From: Paenibacillus sp. FSL H8-0548
GTDB taxonomy: Bacteria; Bacillota; Bacilli; Paenibacillales; Paenibacillaceae
DNA length: 64,000 nt
Direction of reading: 5' to 3'
Assembly (NCBI RefSeq): GCF_038630985.1
Contig: NZ_CP152049.1
Span: 2,871,501 to 2,935,500 of the forward strand
The first letter of the stretch is position 1. Each line of letters starts with the position of its first letter. This document shows, piece by piece, positions 47,867 to 55,549 of the stretch. The notes below the pieces were generated by a model. The model saw only the letters and a list, made by a program, of their open reading frames with translations. It made no database searches and had not been told where the DNA came from. A program made the translations under genes and the position numbers.

Positions 47867-48802
47867 ATGAGCAATCAAGAGCAGTACGCTGGATACTTAT
47901 TTGCCTATTTCAAGGGGGAGAGCTTTGAGGACGGAGAGCAGGTGTATTTTGGACTAAGCCGAGGCAACGACGCGCTTGCGTGGCAGGAGCTTAATGGCGG
48001 GCGGCCAGTCCTTACTTCACGGCTTGGCGAGAAGGGAGTGCGTGATCCTTATCTCGTGCGCTCACCGAACGGCGATTCCTTTTATTTAGTTGCGACCGAT
48101 CTCAAGATACATGGAGACAACGATTGGCATAGAGCCGTTACGGCGGGCAGCCGCTCGGTTATGGTGTGGAAGTCGATTGACCTCGTACATTGGTCGGACC
48201 AGACAATGGTTGAGATCGCGCCAGCAGAAGCGGGCTGTACTTGGGCTCCCGAGGTTTATTATGATGATGAAGCAGCTGTTTACAATATATTTTGGGCATC
48301 TATGCTGGAAGGCGAAAAAGCAAGCGGGGATGCAAGCAGTTACCATCGGATGATGTGCGCGAGTACGAAGGACTTCATTACGTTCAGCGAGCCTGTCGTC
48401 TATATGGATTACGGTTATTCGGTTATCGATACGACGATGATCGCGGATCGGGACAGCATTTATCGGATTAGCAAAGGACATCACATCATACAGGAAGCAG
48501 GAGCTTCCTTTGCTGATCCGAGCTATACTTTAATGAATAGCAACGTGGAGGAGTCGTTTATGGTCAGAGGCGAAGGGCCGATCGTATTCAAATCAAATAC
48601 GGAAGAAAAATGGTACTTATTTGTTGATGAATACGGTCTTCGGGGTTATATTCCTTTGGAAACGACGGATTTGAGCTCTGGCGTGTGGTCGTTGCCCGAG
48701 CAATATGACTTGCCCAATAGCCCAAGGCACGGTTCGGTCATTCCGGTTACAAAGTTTGAATATGAGCGATTGCTAGAGCGATACGGAGGAGGAGACAAAT
48801 AG
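47867..48802 (+). CDS. Glycoside hydrolase family 43 enzyme
   Basis: A 311-residue cytoplasmic five-bladed beta-propeller hydrolase. The likely catalytic base Asp is in GVRDPYLVRS near residue 57, the pKa-modulating Asp in YSVIDTTMIAD, and the acid Glu in MVRGEGPIVFK near residue 228. CTWAPEVYYDD is another family hallmark. GH43 enzymes act on arabinan and xylan side chains. It starts 13 bp after the permease and ends 1 bp before the GH51 start, so it belongs to the same operon. Substrate within the family is uncertain: arabinosidase or xylosidase. Confidence 0.88.
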   Translation: MSNQEQYAGYLFAYFKGESFEDGEQVYFGLSRGNDALAWQELNGGRPVLTSRLGEKGVRDPYLVRSPNGDSFYLVATDLKIHGDNDWHRAVTAGSRSVMVWKSIDLVHWSDQTMVEIAPAEAGCTWAPEVYYDDEAAVYNIFWASMLEGEKASGDASSYHRMMCASTKDFITFSEPVVYMDYGYSVIDTTMIADRDSIYRISKGHHIIQEAGASFADPSYTLMNSNVEESFMVRGEGPIVFKSNTEEKWYLFVDEYGLRGYIPLETTDLSSGVWSLPEQYDLPNSPRHGSVIPVTKFEYERLLERYGGGDK

Positions 48803-48803
48803 T

Positions 48804-51197
48804 ATGGGTGAATTACATAGAATGCTCAGGATTGATACGCAGAAGCGCGGAGCGGCATTGGGCGATTTATTTGGCATATTTTTTGAGGATTTAAATCATG
48901 CGGCTGACGGGGGACTCTATGCGGAGCTCATTCGCAATCGTTCCTTCGAGTTTGATCCAATCGACCATCCGGACTTTCACGGCTTGACGGCTTGGGAAAA
49001 GGTGGAACGCGGCCAGGCGAAAGGCGAATTAACGATTGAAGACAAGCTGCCTATGAATGAGCGAAACAAGCACTATGCTGTCATCGAACTATTGTCCGAA
49101 GGCGATGGCGTAGGCATTGTAAATAAAGGCTTCAATTCCGGTATTCCAGTACGCGAGGGAGAAGCTTACCATTTCTTCTTCTATGCAAGACGCGATAGCA
49201 GTTTTAATGAGCCGGTGCGGATTACGTTAGAAAGCTCGGATGGAAACGTATATGGCGATGCTACTGTTACGGTTAGCTCCGCTGAATGGAACAAGTACGA
49301 AGCGGTGCTTATCGCGAATAGAACAGATTACAGCAGTCGCCTAACGATTGTAACTCATGGCTCTGGGAAGCTTTATCTCGATATGGTCTCCCTGTTCCCA
49401 GCCCAAACCTATCTAGAGCGTCCTAACGGCTTGCGGGAAGATATAGCAACGCTGCTTGCAGATTTGAGTCCTAAGTTCATGCGGTTTCCGGGCGGCTGCT
49501 TGGTGCATGATGGATCGCTGAATCCGGATGATCGTGACTCTATGTATCGTTGGAAAAATACGATCGGCCCCATCGAAGAGCGGCCCGCAAGACGGAACAA
49601 TTGGAGCTACAATCAGACGCTGGGCTTAGGCTATTATGAATATTTTCTCTTCTGCGAGGATATCGGTGCCAAGCCGATTCCGATTCTGCCGGGCGGGTAC
49701 GATCCTCATCATAAACGGATCGTTCCTATCGAGGAATTATCGCCATGGATCGACGATGCGCTGGATTTAATTGAATTCGCTAATGGTGATGCGACAACGA
49801 AGTGGGGAGCTGTACGTGCCGAATTGGGTCATACCGAGCCATTTGGTTTGGAGTACATCGGAATTGGCAATGAAGAAGTGGGTGAACCCTTTTTCGAGAG
49901 GTATGCTTATTTCCATAAGGCGATCAAAGCGAAATATCCGGATATCAAAATTATTAACTCCAGCGGCCCGTTTGCTGCCGGCGGGGAATACGAACGAGGC
50001 TGGCAATCGGCGAAGGAGAATCATTCCGATTTGGTAGACGAGCATTTTTACCAATCGCCAGAATGGTTTTTGGCAAACTATGATCGCTACGATCATTTTA
50101 AGGCCGATGAGCCGAAAGTGTTTTTAGGTGAATATGCATCATGGGGCAACACGTACTATAATGCACTCGCAGAAGCGGCTTTTATGACGGGCTTGGAAAA
50201 AAATGCTCATGCGGTGGGGCTTGCCTGTTATGCGCCGATGCTCTGCAACGTTGATTATACGAACTGGAAACCGGATCTCATATGGTTTAACAATCACGAG
50301 GTATTTGGGACGCCGAACTACTACGTGCAGAAGCTGTTTATGAATCATCAAGGTGATCAACTGCTGCATATCGAAGCAAGTGGATTTTCGCAGAGGGAAC
50401 AGCCGACGGTAAAACCGATCAACGGTGCTATTGAATTAGGAACAGACGCCAGCTCTGTTCGTTATTCGGATGCCAGAATTGTAAATAATGATACGGGTGA
50501 GATCCAAAGCTTTGAAGGATGGACAGCCAGTCTATCGGATTCTGAGGAAGAACGTTTGAGAGGAACAGCAAAGCAAGCGGTGACACTGTGTGAAACCGAA
50601 TGGGAGAACTACACTTTATATGTTAAGGCAGCAAAAATAAGCGGACCAAGAGGATTCGTCATTTACTTTGGAAAAGACGACGAGAACAACCAGCTGTTTT
50701 GGGAAATTAGCGGCTGGCAAAATCAGGACTCGATGATTAGCTCACGGATTAACGGGAGAAGTTCCTGCTTGACCCAAAGCTTGTTTACCGTAGAAGCAGG
50801 TGCCGAGTATGAGCTTGCGCTGGAAGTAACGGGAAGACAGATTCGTGCCTATATTAACGATGAACAGATCCATGAAACAGTGGACAGGCTTCCTGTGATT
50901 GAGCCGCTCTATTATTCCGCAAGCGTCGAAGACAGTACTGGCGACATGATTGTCAAAGTAGTTAATGTGCAGGAACGCAATGTGGACACGAAGGTTGAAT
51001 TTACGGATTTGCTTAACGCTTCCTATGCAATTGACGTATTTGAACTGTCTGGCCACGCGCTTGAAGCTGAAAATAGTTTTGAAAAACCCGATCAAATTAT
51101 GCCAAAGGAAAAATCGATTCGTATGAACGGGAATCATTTTGAATATGATTTCCCTAAGCATTCCGTTACTATTTTCCGGATCAAAAGAATAGGTTGA
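48804..51197 (+). CDS. Alpha-L-arabinofuranosidase, GH51
   Basis: A 797-residue enzyme without signal peptide. The N-terminus LGDLFGIFFEDLNHAADGGLYA starts the barrel fold, and a carbohydrate-binding module-like insert spans about 75-200. The acid/base Glu is in GIGNEEVGEPF (residue 357) and the nucleophile Glu in FLGEYASWGN (residue 443). After the beta-sandwich that would complete the GH51 fold, an inserted lectin-like segment (about 555-720) is longer than in simple GH51 enzymes. It releases arabinofuranose from imported oligosaccharides and acts with the GH43 enzyme. Ribosome site GGAGGAGGAG. Confidence 0.93.
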   Translation: MGELHRMLRIDTQKRGAALGDLFGIFFEDLNHAADGGLYAELIRNRSFEFDPIDHPDFHGLTAWEKVERGQAKGELTIEDKLPMNERNKHYAVIELLSEGDGVGIVNKGFNSGIPVREGEAYHFFFYARRDSSFNEPVRITLESSDGNVYGDATVTVSSAEWNKYEAVLIANRTDYSSRLTIVTHGSGKLYLDMVSLFPAQTYLERPNGLREDIATLLADLSPKFMRFPGGCLVHDGSLNPDDRDSMYRWKNTIGPIEERPARRNNWSYNQTLGLGYYEYFLFCEDIGAKPIPILPGGYDPHHKRIVPIEELSPWIDDALDLIEFANGDATTKWGAVRAELGHTEPFGLEYIGIGNEEVGEPFFERYAYFHKAIKAKYPDIKIINSSGPFAAGGEYERGWQSAKENHSDLVDEHFYQSPEWFLANYDRYDHFKADEPKVFLGEYASWGNTYYNALAEAAFMTGLEKNAHAVGLACYAPMLCNVDYTNWKPDLIWFNNHEVFGTPNYYVQKLFMNHQGDQLLHIEASGFSQREQPTVKPINGAIELGTDASSVRYSDARIVNNDTGEIQSFEGWTASLSDSEEERLRGTAKQAVTLCETEWENYTLYVKAAKISGPRGFVIYFGKDDENNQLFWEISGWQNQDSMISSRINGRSSCLTQSLFTVEAGAEYELALEVTGRQIRAYINDEQIHETVDRLPVIEPLYYSASVEDSTGDMIVKVVNVQERNVDTKVEFTDLLNASYAIDVFELSGHALEAENSFEKPDQIMPKEKSIRMNGNHFEYDFPKHSVTIFRIKRIG

Positions 51198-51211
51198 TTG
51201 TTGCTTAAATT

Positions 51212-51247
51212 AAAGAAGCTACCGAGATTTCGGCAGCTTCTTTGTTT
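51212..51247. terminator. Bidirectional terminator after the arabinoside operon
   Basis: AAAGAAGCT and AGCTTCTTT enclose CCGA...TCGG, followed by TGTTTTC. It lies between convergent genes. Confidence 0.8.
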
Positions 51248-51280
51248 TCGATAGAGGTGATTATCATCTACAACTTGAAT

Positions 51281-51802
51281 TTATTCTTTCCAGTACTTTT
51301 CGATAATGGCATCGCGTCCGGAATAAATCCTTGATTCCTTGTAGAACTCCGGATTTTTGCGGTGGTAATTCTGGTGATATTCCTCGGCTGGATAAAATAC
51401 AGTCGCCTCTTGAATCGCTGTCACAATGGGCTTGTCAAAACGGCCGCTCTTGCCCAGCTCCTCCTTGGACTTTATAGCAAGCTGACGTTGTTCTTCATTA
51501 TGATAAAGAATTGCAGCGCGATACTGACTTTTCTGATCATTCCCTTGTCCTATAGCATCGGTAGGATCGATTTGGGGCCAATACAGCTCTAGCAGCTTTT
51601 CATATGGGAAAATGTCCGGATCATAAGTAATTTGCACCACTTCTAAATGTCCGGTTTCACCTGTCAATACTTGCTCGTACGTGGGATTCTCCAGCGTTCC
51701 ACCCATATAACCGGACAGAATGCCGTGAATGCCTGGCTGTTCTTCAAACGGACTTACCATGCACCAGAAGCAGCCTCCGGCAAACGTTGCTTTTTGTATC
51801 AT
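51281..51802 (-). CDS. msrA: Peptide-methionine (S)-S-oxide reductase
   Basis: A 173-residue enzyme that repairs oxidised methionine. The catalytic motif FAGGCFWC places the active Cys at residue 11; GHLEVVQITYDP and the C-terminal YHQNYHRKNP are standard MsrA features. No fused MsrB domain is present. It starts at ATG 51802 and is a single gene, convergent with the arabinoside operon. Confidence 0.96.
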   Translation of the reverse strand: MIQKATFAGGCFWCMVSPFEEQPGIHGILSGYMGGTLENPTYEQVLTGETGHLEVVQITYDPDIFPYEKLLELYWPQIDPTDAIGQGNDQKSQYRAAILYHNEEQRQLAIKSKEELGKSGRFDKPIVTAIQEATVFYPAEEYHQNYHRKNPEFYKESRIYSGRDAIIEKYWKE

Positions 51803-51979
51803 ATGCTCTCCCCATTCCTTGATTCACTTGTGTAGAACTAAATTATAACATAACATCATTTTGAGTATCACAGTTAGGAAAATGCAACTATCTCCTCCTA
51901 TAAAGCGTCTTGACTATGAAAGAGAACACTTGGAAAATTAGGATTTTTCTGTTTTTTTTTTTGCAGAAGGGAGATAGTA

Positions 51980-52474
51980 ATGAATAAGAAAAAAACAACT
52001 ATATGGAGTATTGTCATTCTTGTATTAATCATCGGAATAGGATATCAGACGTATGAAAAGTACGGAAGATTTTATGAGATGTGGGGAAAAAGATGGGGAA
52101 TCACGATCTCGAAACCTACAGAAATAATAGTGGCATTTGAAAGTCAGCCAAGCTTTAATGGAGATGGAGAAGGGTATTATGTTTTGAAATACACTGAAAA
52201 ACAAATAAGGAAAATCAAAAATCAGGATTTTTGGCAGCCAATAAATGAAGCATCCATTAATGACTTGAACGAAAAGGTGTTACGGTTCAAAGAATCTGTT
52301 ATAGAGATTTATCCGGACGAAGCAGATAAGTATGAGAGATTATATCAATTGTACCCTACGGAGTATGGACAAGGTGATTTGTATTTCTATAAGAAAAAAG
52401 ATGACGGTAGTTACGGTATCGTGGTACTGAATGTAGAAAATAAACGAATGTACCTGATGGAGTGGACGCAATAA
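51980..52474 (+). CDS. Membrane-anchored protein of unknown function
   Basis: A 164-residue protein with one N-terminal membrane helix (WSIVILVLIIGIGYQTY) and an external acidic domain ending MYLMEWTQ. It is of the short single-pass type often seen in Paenibacillus. The ATG is behind AAGGGAG. It may be co-transcribed with the next unknown gene, 59 bp downstream. No function is proposed. Confidence 0.7.
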   Translation: MNKKKTTIWSIVILVLIIGIGYQTYEKYGRFYEMWGKRWGITISKPTEIIVAFESQPSFNGDGEGYYVLKYTEKQIRKIKNQDFWQPINEASINDLNEKVLRFKESVIEIYPDEADKYERLYQLYPTEYGQGDLYFYKKKDDGSYGIVVLNVENKRMYLMEWTQ

Positions 52475-52533
52475 ATGTGATGATTCTATATTTCACTATG
52501 GGACGCTTTATTATAGAAAGAAAGGAGATATAA

Positions 52534-53046
52534 ATGTTAAAAATAAATGACATTAAAGATGGCTTTATTGAAGAGAGCATTGAAATTGATGAACATGTTC
52601 CGTTTAATATTAATTGGAATCATACTAATAGCAGTTATTCTAATTATTATTGGAGAACAGGTAATTTTAAGAATTCTTTGTTCGAAATAGGGTTAGATTC
52701 GCTGTCTGGAGTTATAAAAAATATGGGACTTCCACTGTCAAATAAGGTTTCTATGAGCGAGAAAATTCTCGAAACTAATTATTCTGTACAAGGTTTTCCG
52801 AAATTCGAGCTAAGTCATTGGACTTCAGAATACTATTATGATTTCTTTCAAGAATTTTCAATAGAATTGTTCGAAAATGGATTATCGATATGTTTTTATC
52901 AAGATAATGTAGAAGAAATCGTGAAAACTAATAGAGTATTATTTCATATTAGCAAAGAAAGAATACTCTCAAGAATTGATCTGATCGATTTATCAAGTGA
53001 TGAAATTTTTCGAATAACTAAATCAGTTTCTTATCCATCAAGATAG
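52534..53046 (+). CDS. Hypothetical protein, possible immunity-type
   Basis: A 170-residue soluble protein, acidic and rich in Ser, Asn, Ile and aromatic residues, without a signal or membrane helix. The composition resembles small immunity-like proteins of Firmicutes, but no toxin gene is adjacent, so this is only a guess. AAAGGAG precedes the ATG. The base composition is more AT-rich than the neighbours, which may indicate acquisition. Confidence 0.65.
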   Translation: MLKINDIKDGFIEESIEIDEHVPFNINWNHTNSSYSNYYWRTGNFKNSLFEIGLDSLSGVIKNMGLPLSNKVSMSEKILETNYSVQGFPKFELSHWTSEYYYDFFQEFSIELFENGLSICFYQDNVEEIVKTNRVLFHISKERILSRIDLIDLSSDEIFRITKSVSYPSR

Positions 53047-53054
53047 TAAAATAA

Positions 53055-53092
53055 ATTAGCCACATACGACTATACTCCATATGGCTTTTTTT
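53055..53092 (+). terminator. Weak terminator after hypothetical gene
   Basis: TTAGCCACATA can pair with TATGGCTTT around a 12-base loop, followed by TTTTTT. Confidence 0.5.
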
Positions 53093-53128
53093 ATCAAAAT
53101 ATTTATGTTCAACCTATTAAGAAAGTAA

Positions 53129-53269
53129 ATAATTCGAACAGGCAGGAATGAACGTTATCAAGCGTTGTATGGATATCTTAAGGGGAAATCAGTCAAGGAC
53201 ATCGCCGATTTCTTTGGTTCAACTGATATAGTTGGGTTAGTTCGTTTAGGAAATAGCGCGATAGGATGA
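53129..53269 (+). pseudogene. N-terminal remnant of an IS630-like transposase
   Basis: The frame RTGRNERYQALYGYLKGKSV is followed by KDIADFFGSTD, which matches the helix-turn-helix start of IS630-type transposases. It then loses similarity and stops at 53267. No start codon or catalytic part remains. Confidence 0.5.
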
Positions 53270-53309
53270 GGCTAGGCTGCTTCTCATTAAACGATATACC
53301 TTGATCTTT

Positions 53310-53489
53310 AAAAATGAAGATTTAGCGAAGCGAGAAGATCGTTCTGGAGAAACGAAGTGTTCGCCTTTGCAGCCGTATTCTTACCTTTAAATGTCTTAGG
53401 AAATCAAAGAATCTGGTTGCAACCGCGATCGTAAGAATGATCTACTCGCGCAGCGACCAAAACGTAATTGTTTAGTTCAACTTATATAG
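53310..53489. repeat. 180-bp dispersed intergenic repeat, copy B
   Basis: Same length and ends as copy A at 40696-40875, about 95 percent identical by eye. GGTTGCAACC is a perfect palindrome in this copy (GGCTGCAACC in copy A). It lies between a transposase remnant and another type of intergenic repeat. Confidence 0.85.
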
Positions 53490-53670
53490 ATGGAATTTCT
53501 CCCGCTAAAATAACGGTTTTTCGCTTTGCAGATGAAATAGATGGAATTTGTCCCGTTAATTTTACGGTTTCTCATGAATTCGGCTGATTCCTTGGAATTA
53601 GAGGGAGGAATTCCATCTAAATGCAAAAATAAGCTAAAATTTCTTGAAATAGAGGGAGAAATTCCATGTA
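53487..53670. repeat. Fold-back cluster of short intergenic repeats
   Basis: TAGATGGAATTTCTCCCG and TAGATGGAATTTGTCCCG lie in one orientation at about 53488 and 53540. AGAGGGAGGAATTCCATCTA and AGAGGGAGAAATTCCATG lie in the other at about 53601 and 53652. The four units can form a long hairpin. This repeat abuts the 180-bp repeat. Confidence 0.75.
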
Positions 53671-53700
53671 TAGCAATAACGGGATAAGCTGCCGCCATCG

Positions 53701-54810
53701 TTACTTAACTAAATCAATAATAATCTCTTCTAATACAAACTCTTCTTGACCTTTACCGGATTTATCCGGAATGGGAATGGATGCACTTCCATCTCTCGTT
53801 TCCTCTACGGAGCCATGATTATCGGAAGTATATTCATATAATCTGAGGTGAGGAGTTATCATGAGCTTCGTTGCATTCGGATCTAATTTTTCGAATGTTT
53901 TACTCCAGCTCATGTTATAGCCTCCTCGATCACCTGATCCTCCATTGCCTTTACCTGAATAGCCATGTCCGAGATCATCTCTAATGTCTAGATCAATATC
54001 GACCCCATGCCATTTCTTTTGTATCTCCTTGGAAACCTCTTGATCGTAATAAACGATATAGGACATCGGTGTAATGGATATTTTTCGTATACTCACCTTT
54101 ACCCCATTATGTTCCACAGTGCGATCAATCCATTGTATGTTATTTTCTGTCGCCTTTAAGGCAAATGCAAAGCTCCAATTTCCTTCAATGTATTCTTTGT
54201 TATCTTGAATGTATATATTGTCTATATTCCACTGTACATGTACAGTGTCTGATTCCTTGCGATTTAAAAAGCTGCTAGCAGTGACTAGCCCAACATAGTT
54301 ATTTTTGTCTACTTTAGAAATTTGAGAGCCTCCTGATTGGCCATCTGTTCCCTTGATATCTAGACGTCCTCTTAGTCGGGGCTGATCACCTAAATCTTGA
54401 TTGCTTTCTAAAGAATAGGTAATGGATACGGCTTCCCCATCAAAAATCGCATCTTGTATAGTGAGCTTAATGCCATTACTTTCCGCAGACTGGTTGATCT
54501 CGCTGGAATACGTTTTATAATTATCATAAATTGCTGTGCGTCCACCATCCAAAAACTTAAAAATATTACCGATCACTGGAATGCCACTAGCGTAGGAAGG
54601 GAACGTAAACCCGAGCGCAGCAGCAGTAAAGCCGACAATAATGACGGAGGCAGCAGCACTCTTTTTCCATTTGTTCATTTTTTTCTTCGGACGAAGGGAT
54701 TCTTTTAATGCCTTTTTAACTTTAGCCTTGTCCAATTCGGTTACCTTCATTTCCTCAAACTCATGGTCATTTATGTCCATATCATTTAATAATTCATATA
54801 TATCCTTCAT
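53701..54810 (-). CDS. DUF4179-type anti-sigma factor
   Basis: A 369-residue single-pass membrane protein. An acidic, helical cytoplasmic start of about 50 residues would hold the sigma factor; one membrane helix (AAASVIIVGFTAAALGFTF) near residues 52-71 is followed by the DUF4179 start YASGIPVIGNIFKFLDGG and an external beta-rich domain. Its ATG overlaps the sigma stop codon by four bases (ATGA), so the pair is translationally coupled. Signal unknown. Confidence 0.88.
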   Translation of the reverse strand: MKDIYELLNDMDINDHEFEEMKVTELDKAKVKKALKESLRPKKKMNKWKKSAAASVIIVGFTAAALGFTFPSYASGIPVIGNIFKFLDGGRTAIYDNYKTYSSEINQSAESNGIKLTIQDAIFDGEAVSITYSLESNQDLGDQPRLRGRLDIKGTDGQSGGSQISKVDKNNYVGLVTASSFLNRKESDTVHVQWNIDNIYIQDNKEYIEGNWSFAFALKATENNIQWIDRTVEHNGVKVSIRKISITPMSYIVYYDQEVSKEIQKKWHGVDIDLDIRDDLGHGYSGKGNGGSGDRGGYNMSWSKTFEKLDPNATKLMITPHLRLYEYTSDNHGSVEETRDGSASIPIPDKSGKGQEEFVLEEIIIDLVK

Positions 54811-55373
54811 CGTACACTACCTCCGAAATTAAGATGTACAGCTTTGCTATAAAGCTTCTTTTTTCCTCTATAAATGCGATTATCGATCGCGGTGTTGGAT
54901 AAACCAAGCTTTGCAGCAATATCCTCCGTTCTAAAGCCGAGAAAAAATTTCATAATAAAAATATTACGATCCACTGGTTCTAATTGATTGATTATCTTGA
55001 TGAGCTCTGATTTGTCTTCCATCAAGATCAGCTCATCCTCTGCTGATTTTTCGGTATTCCAAACGATATCATTCGAAGTGAATTCTACGTTTTTCGCAGC
55101 CTTTCTGTAATAATCAATCGCTTTGTACTTCGCAATCGCACATATCCATTTTTTGAAATCAGTCGCTTCGCCATGAAATTTCTTCGAATGGCTCCATATG
55201 GAGAGGAAGGTATCATTTATGCACTCATCTATCATGCCCTCGTTCTCAAGCGGGGAGAGAACTTTGTGAATTACGCCTTTAATTAATGGCAAATAGGTGT
55301 CGATGATATATTCTAATGCGTCTTCGTTTCGGCGCTGTAATTGCTGTATAACGTTTTTATCATTAAACTTCAT
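54807..55373 (-). CDS. ECF-type RNA polymerase sigma factor
   Basis: A 188-residue sigma factor. Region 2 has NDTFLSIWSHSKKF and WICAIAKYKAIDYYRK; region 4 has LGFRTEDIAAKLGLSNTAID. ATG 55373 has AAGGAGA 7 bases upstream; the TTG at 55379 is too near that site. It directs RNA polymerase to stress promoters and is controlled by the coupled anti-sigma factor. It resembles the sigma/DUF4179 pairs common in Paenibacillus and Bacillus cereus. Confidence 0.93.
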   Translation of the reverse strand: MKFNDKNVIQQLQRRNEDALEYIIDTYLPLIKGVIHKVLSPLENEGMIDECINDTFLSIWSHSKKFHGEATDFKKWICAIAKYKAIDYYRKAAKNVEFTSNDIVWNTEKSAEDELILMEDKSELIKIINQLEPVDRNIFIMKFFLGFRTEDIAAKLGLSNTAIDNRIYRGKKKLYSKAVHLNFGGSVR

Positions 55374-55549
55374 GAACAAATCTCCTTATTTTTTCGTAAA
55401 AGCATGTACATCTTATATAACGGACAAAAATATATTTTCTCTCGCATTTTCAAAAAAAACGAATAGGTTTCCATTGCTAACGGATCGGTAAGCAAACAAA
55501 AATAAGGATAGGGGAGTAGGTAATGATTACTCCCTTATCCTTATTCGAC

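Noticed and set aside
55380..55480. Possible ECF autopromoter before the sigma gene (GGAAACC and CGA on the minus strand)
   Set aside because: The gap between the two elements is about 21 bases, too long for an ECF promoter.
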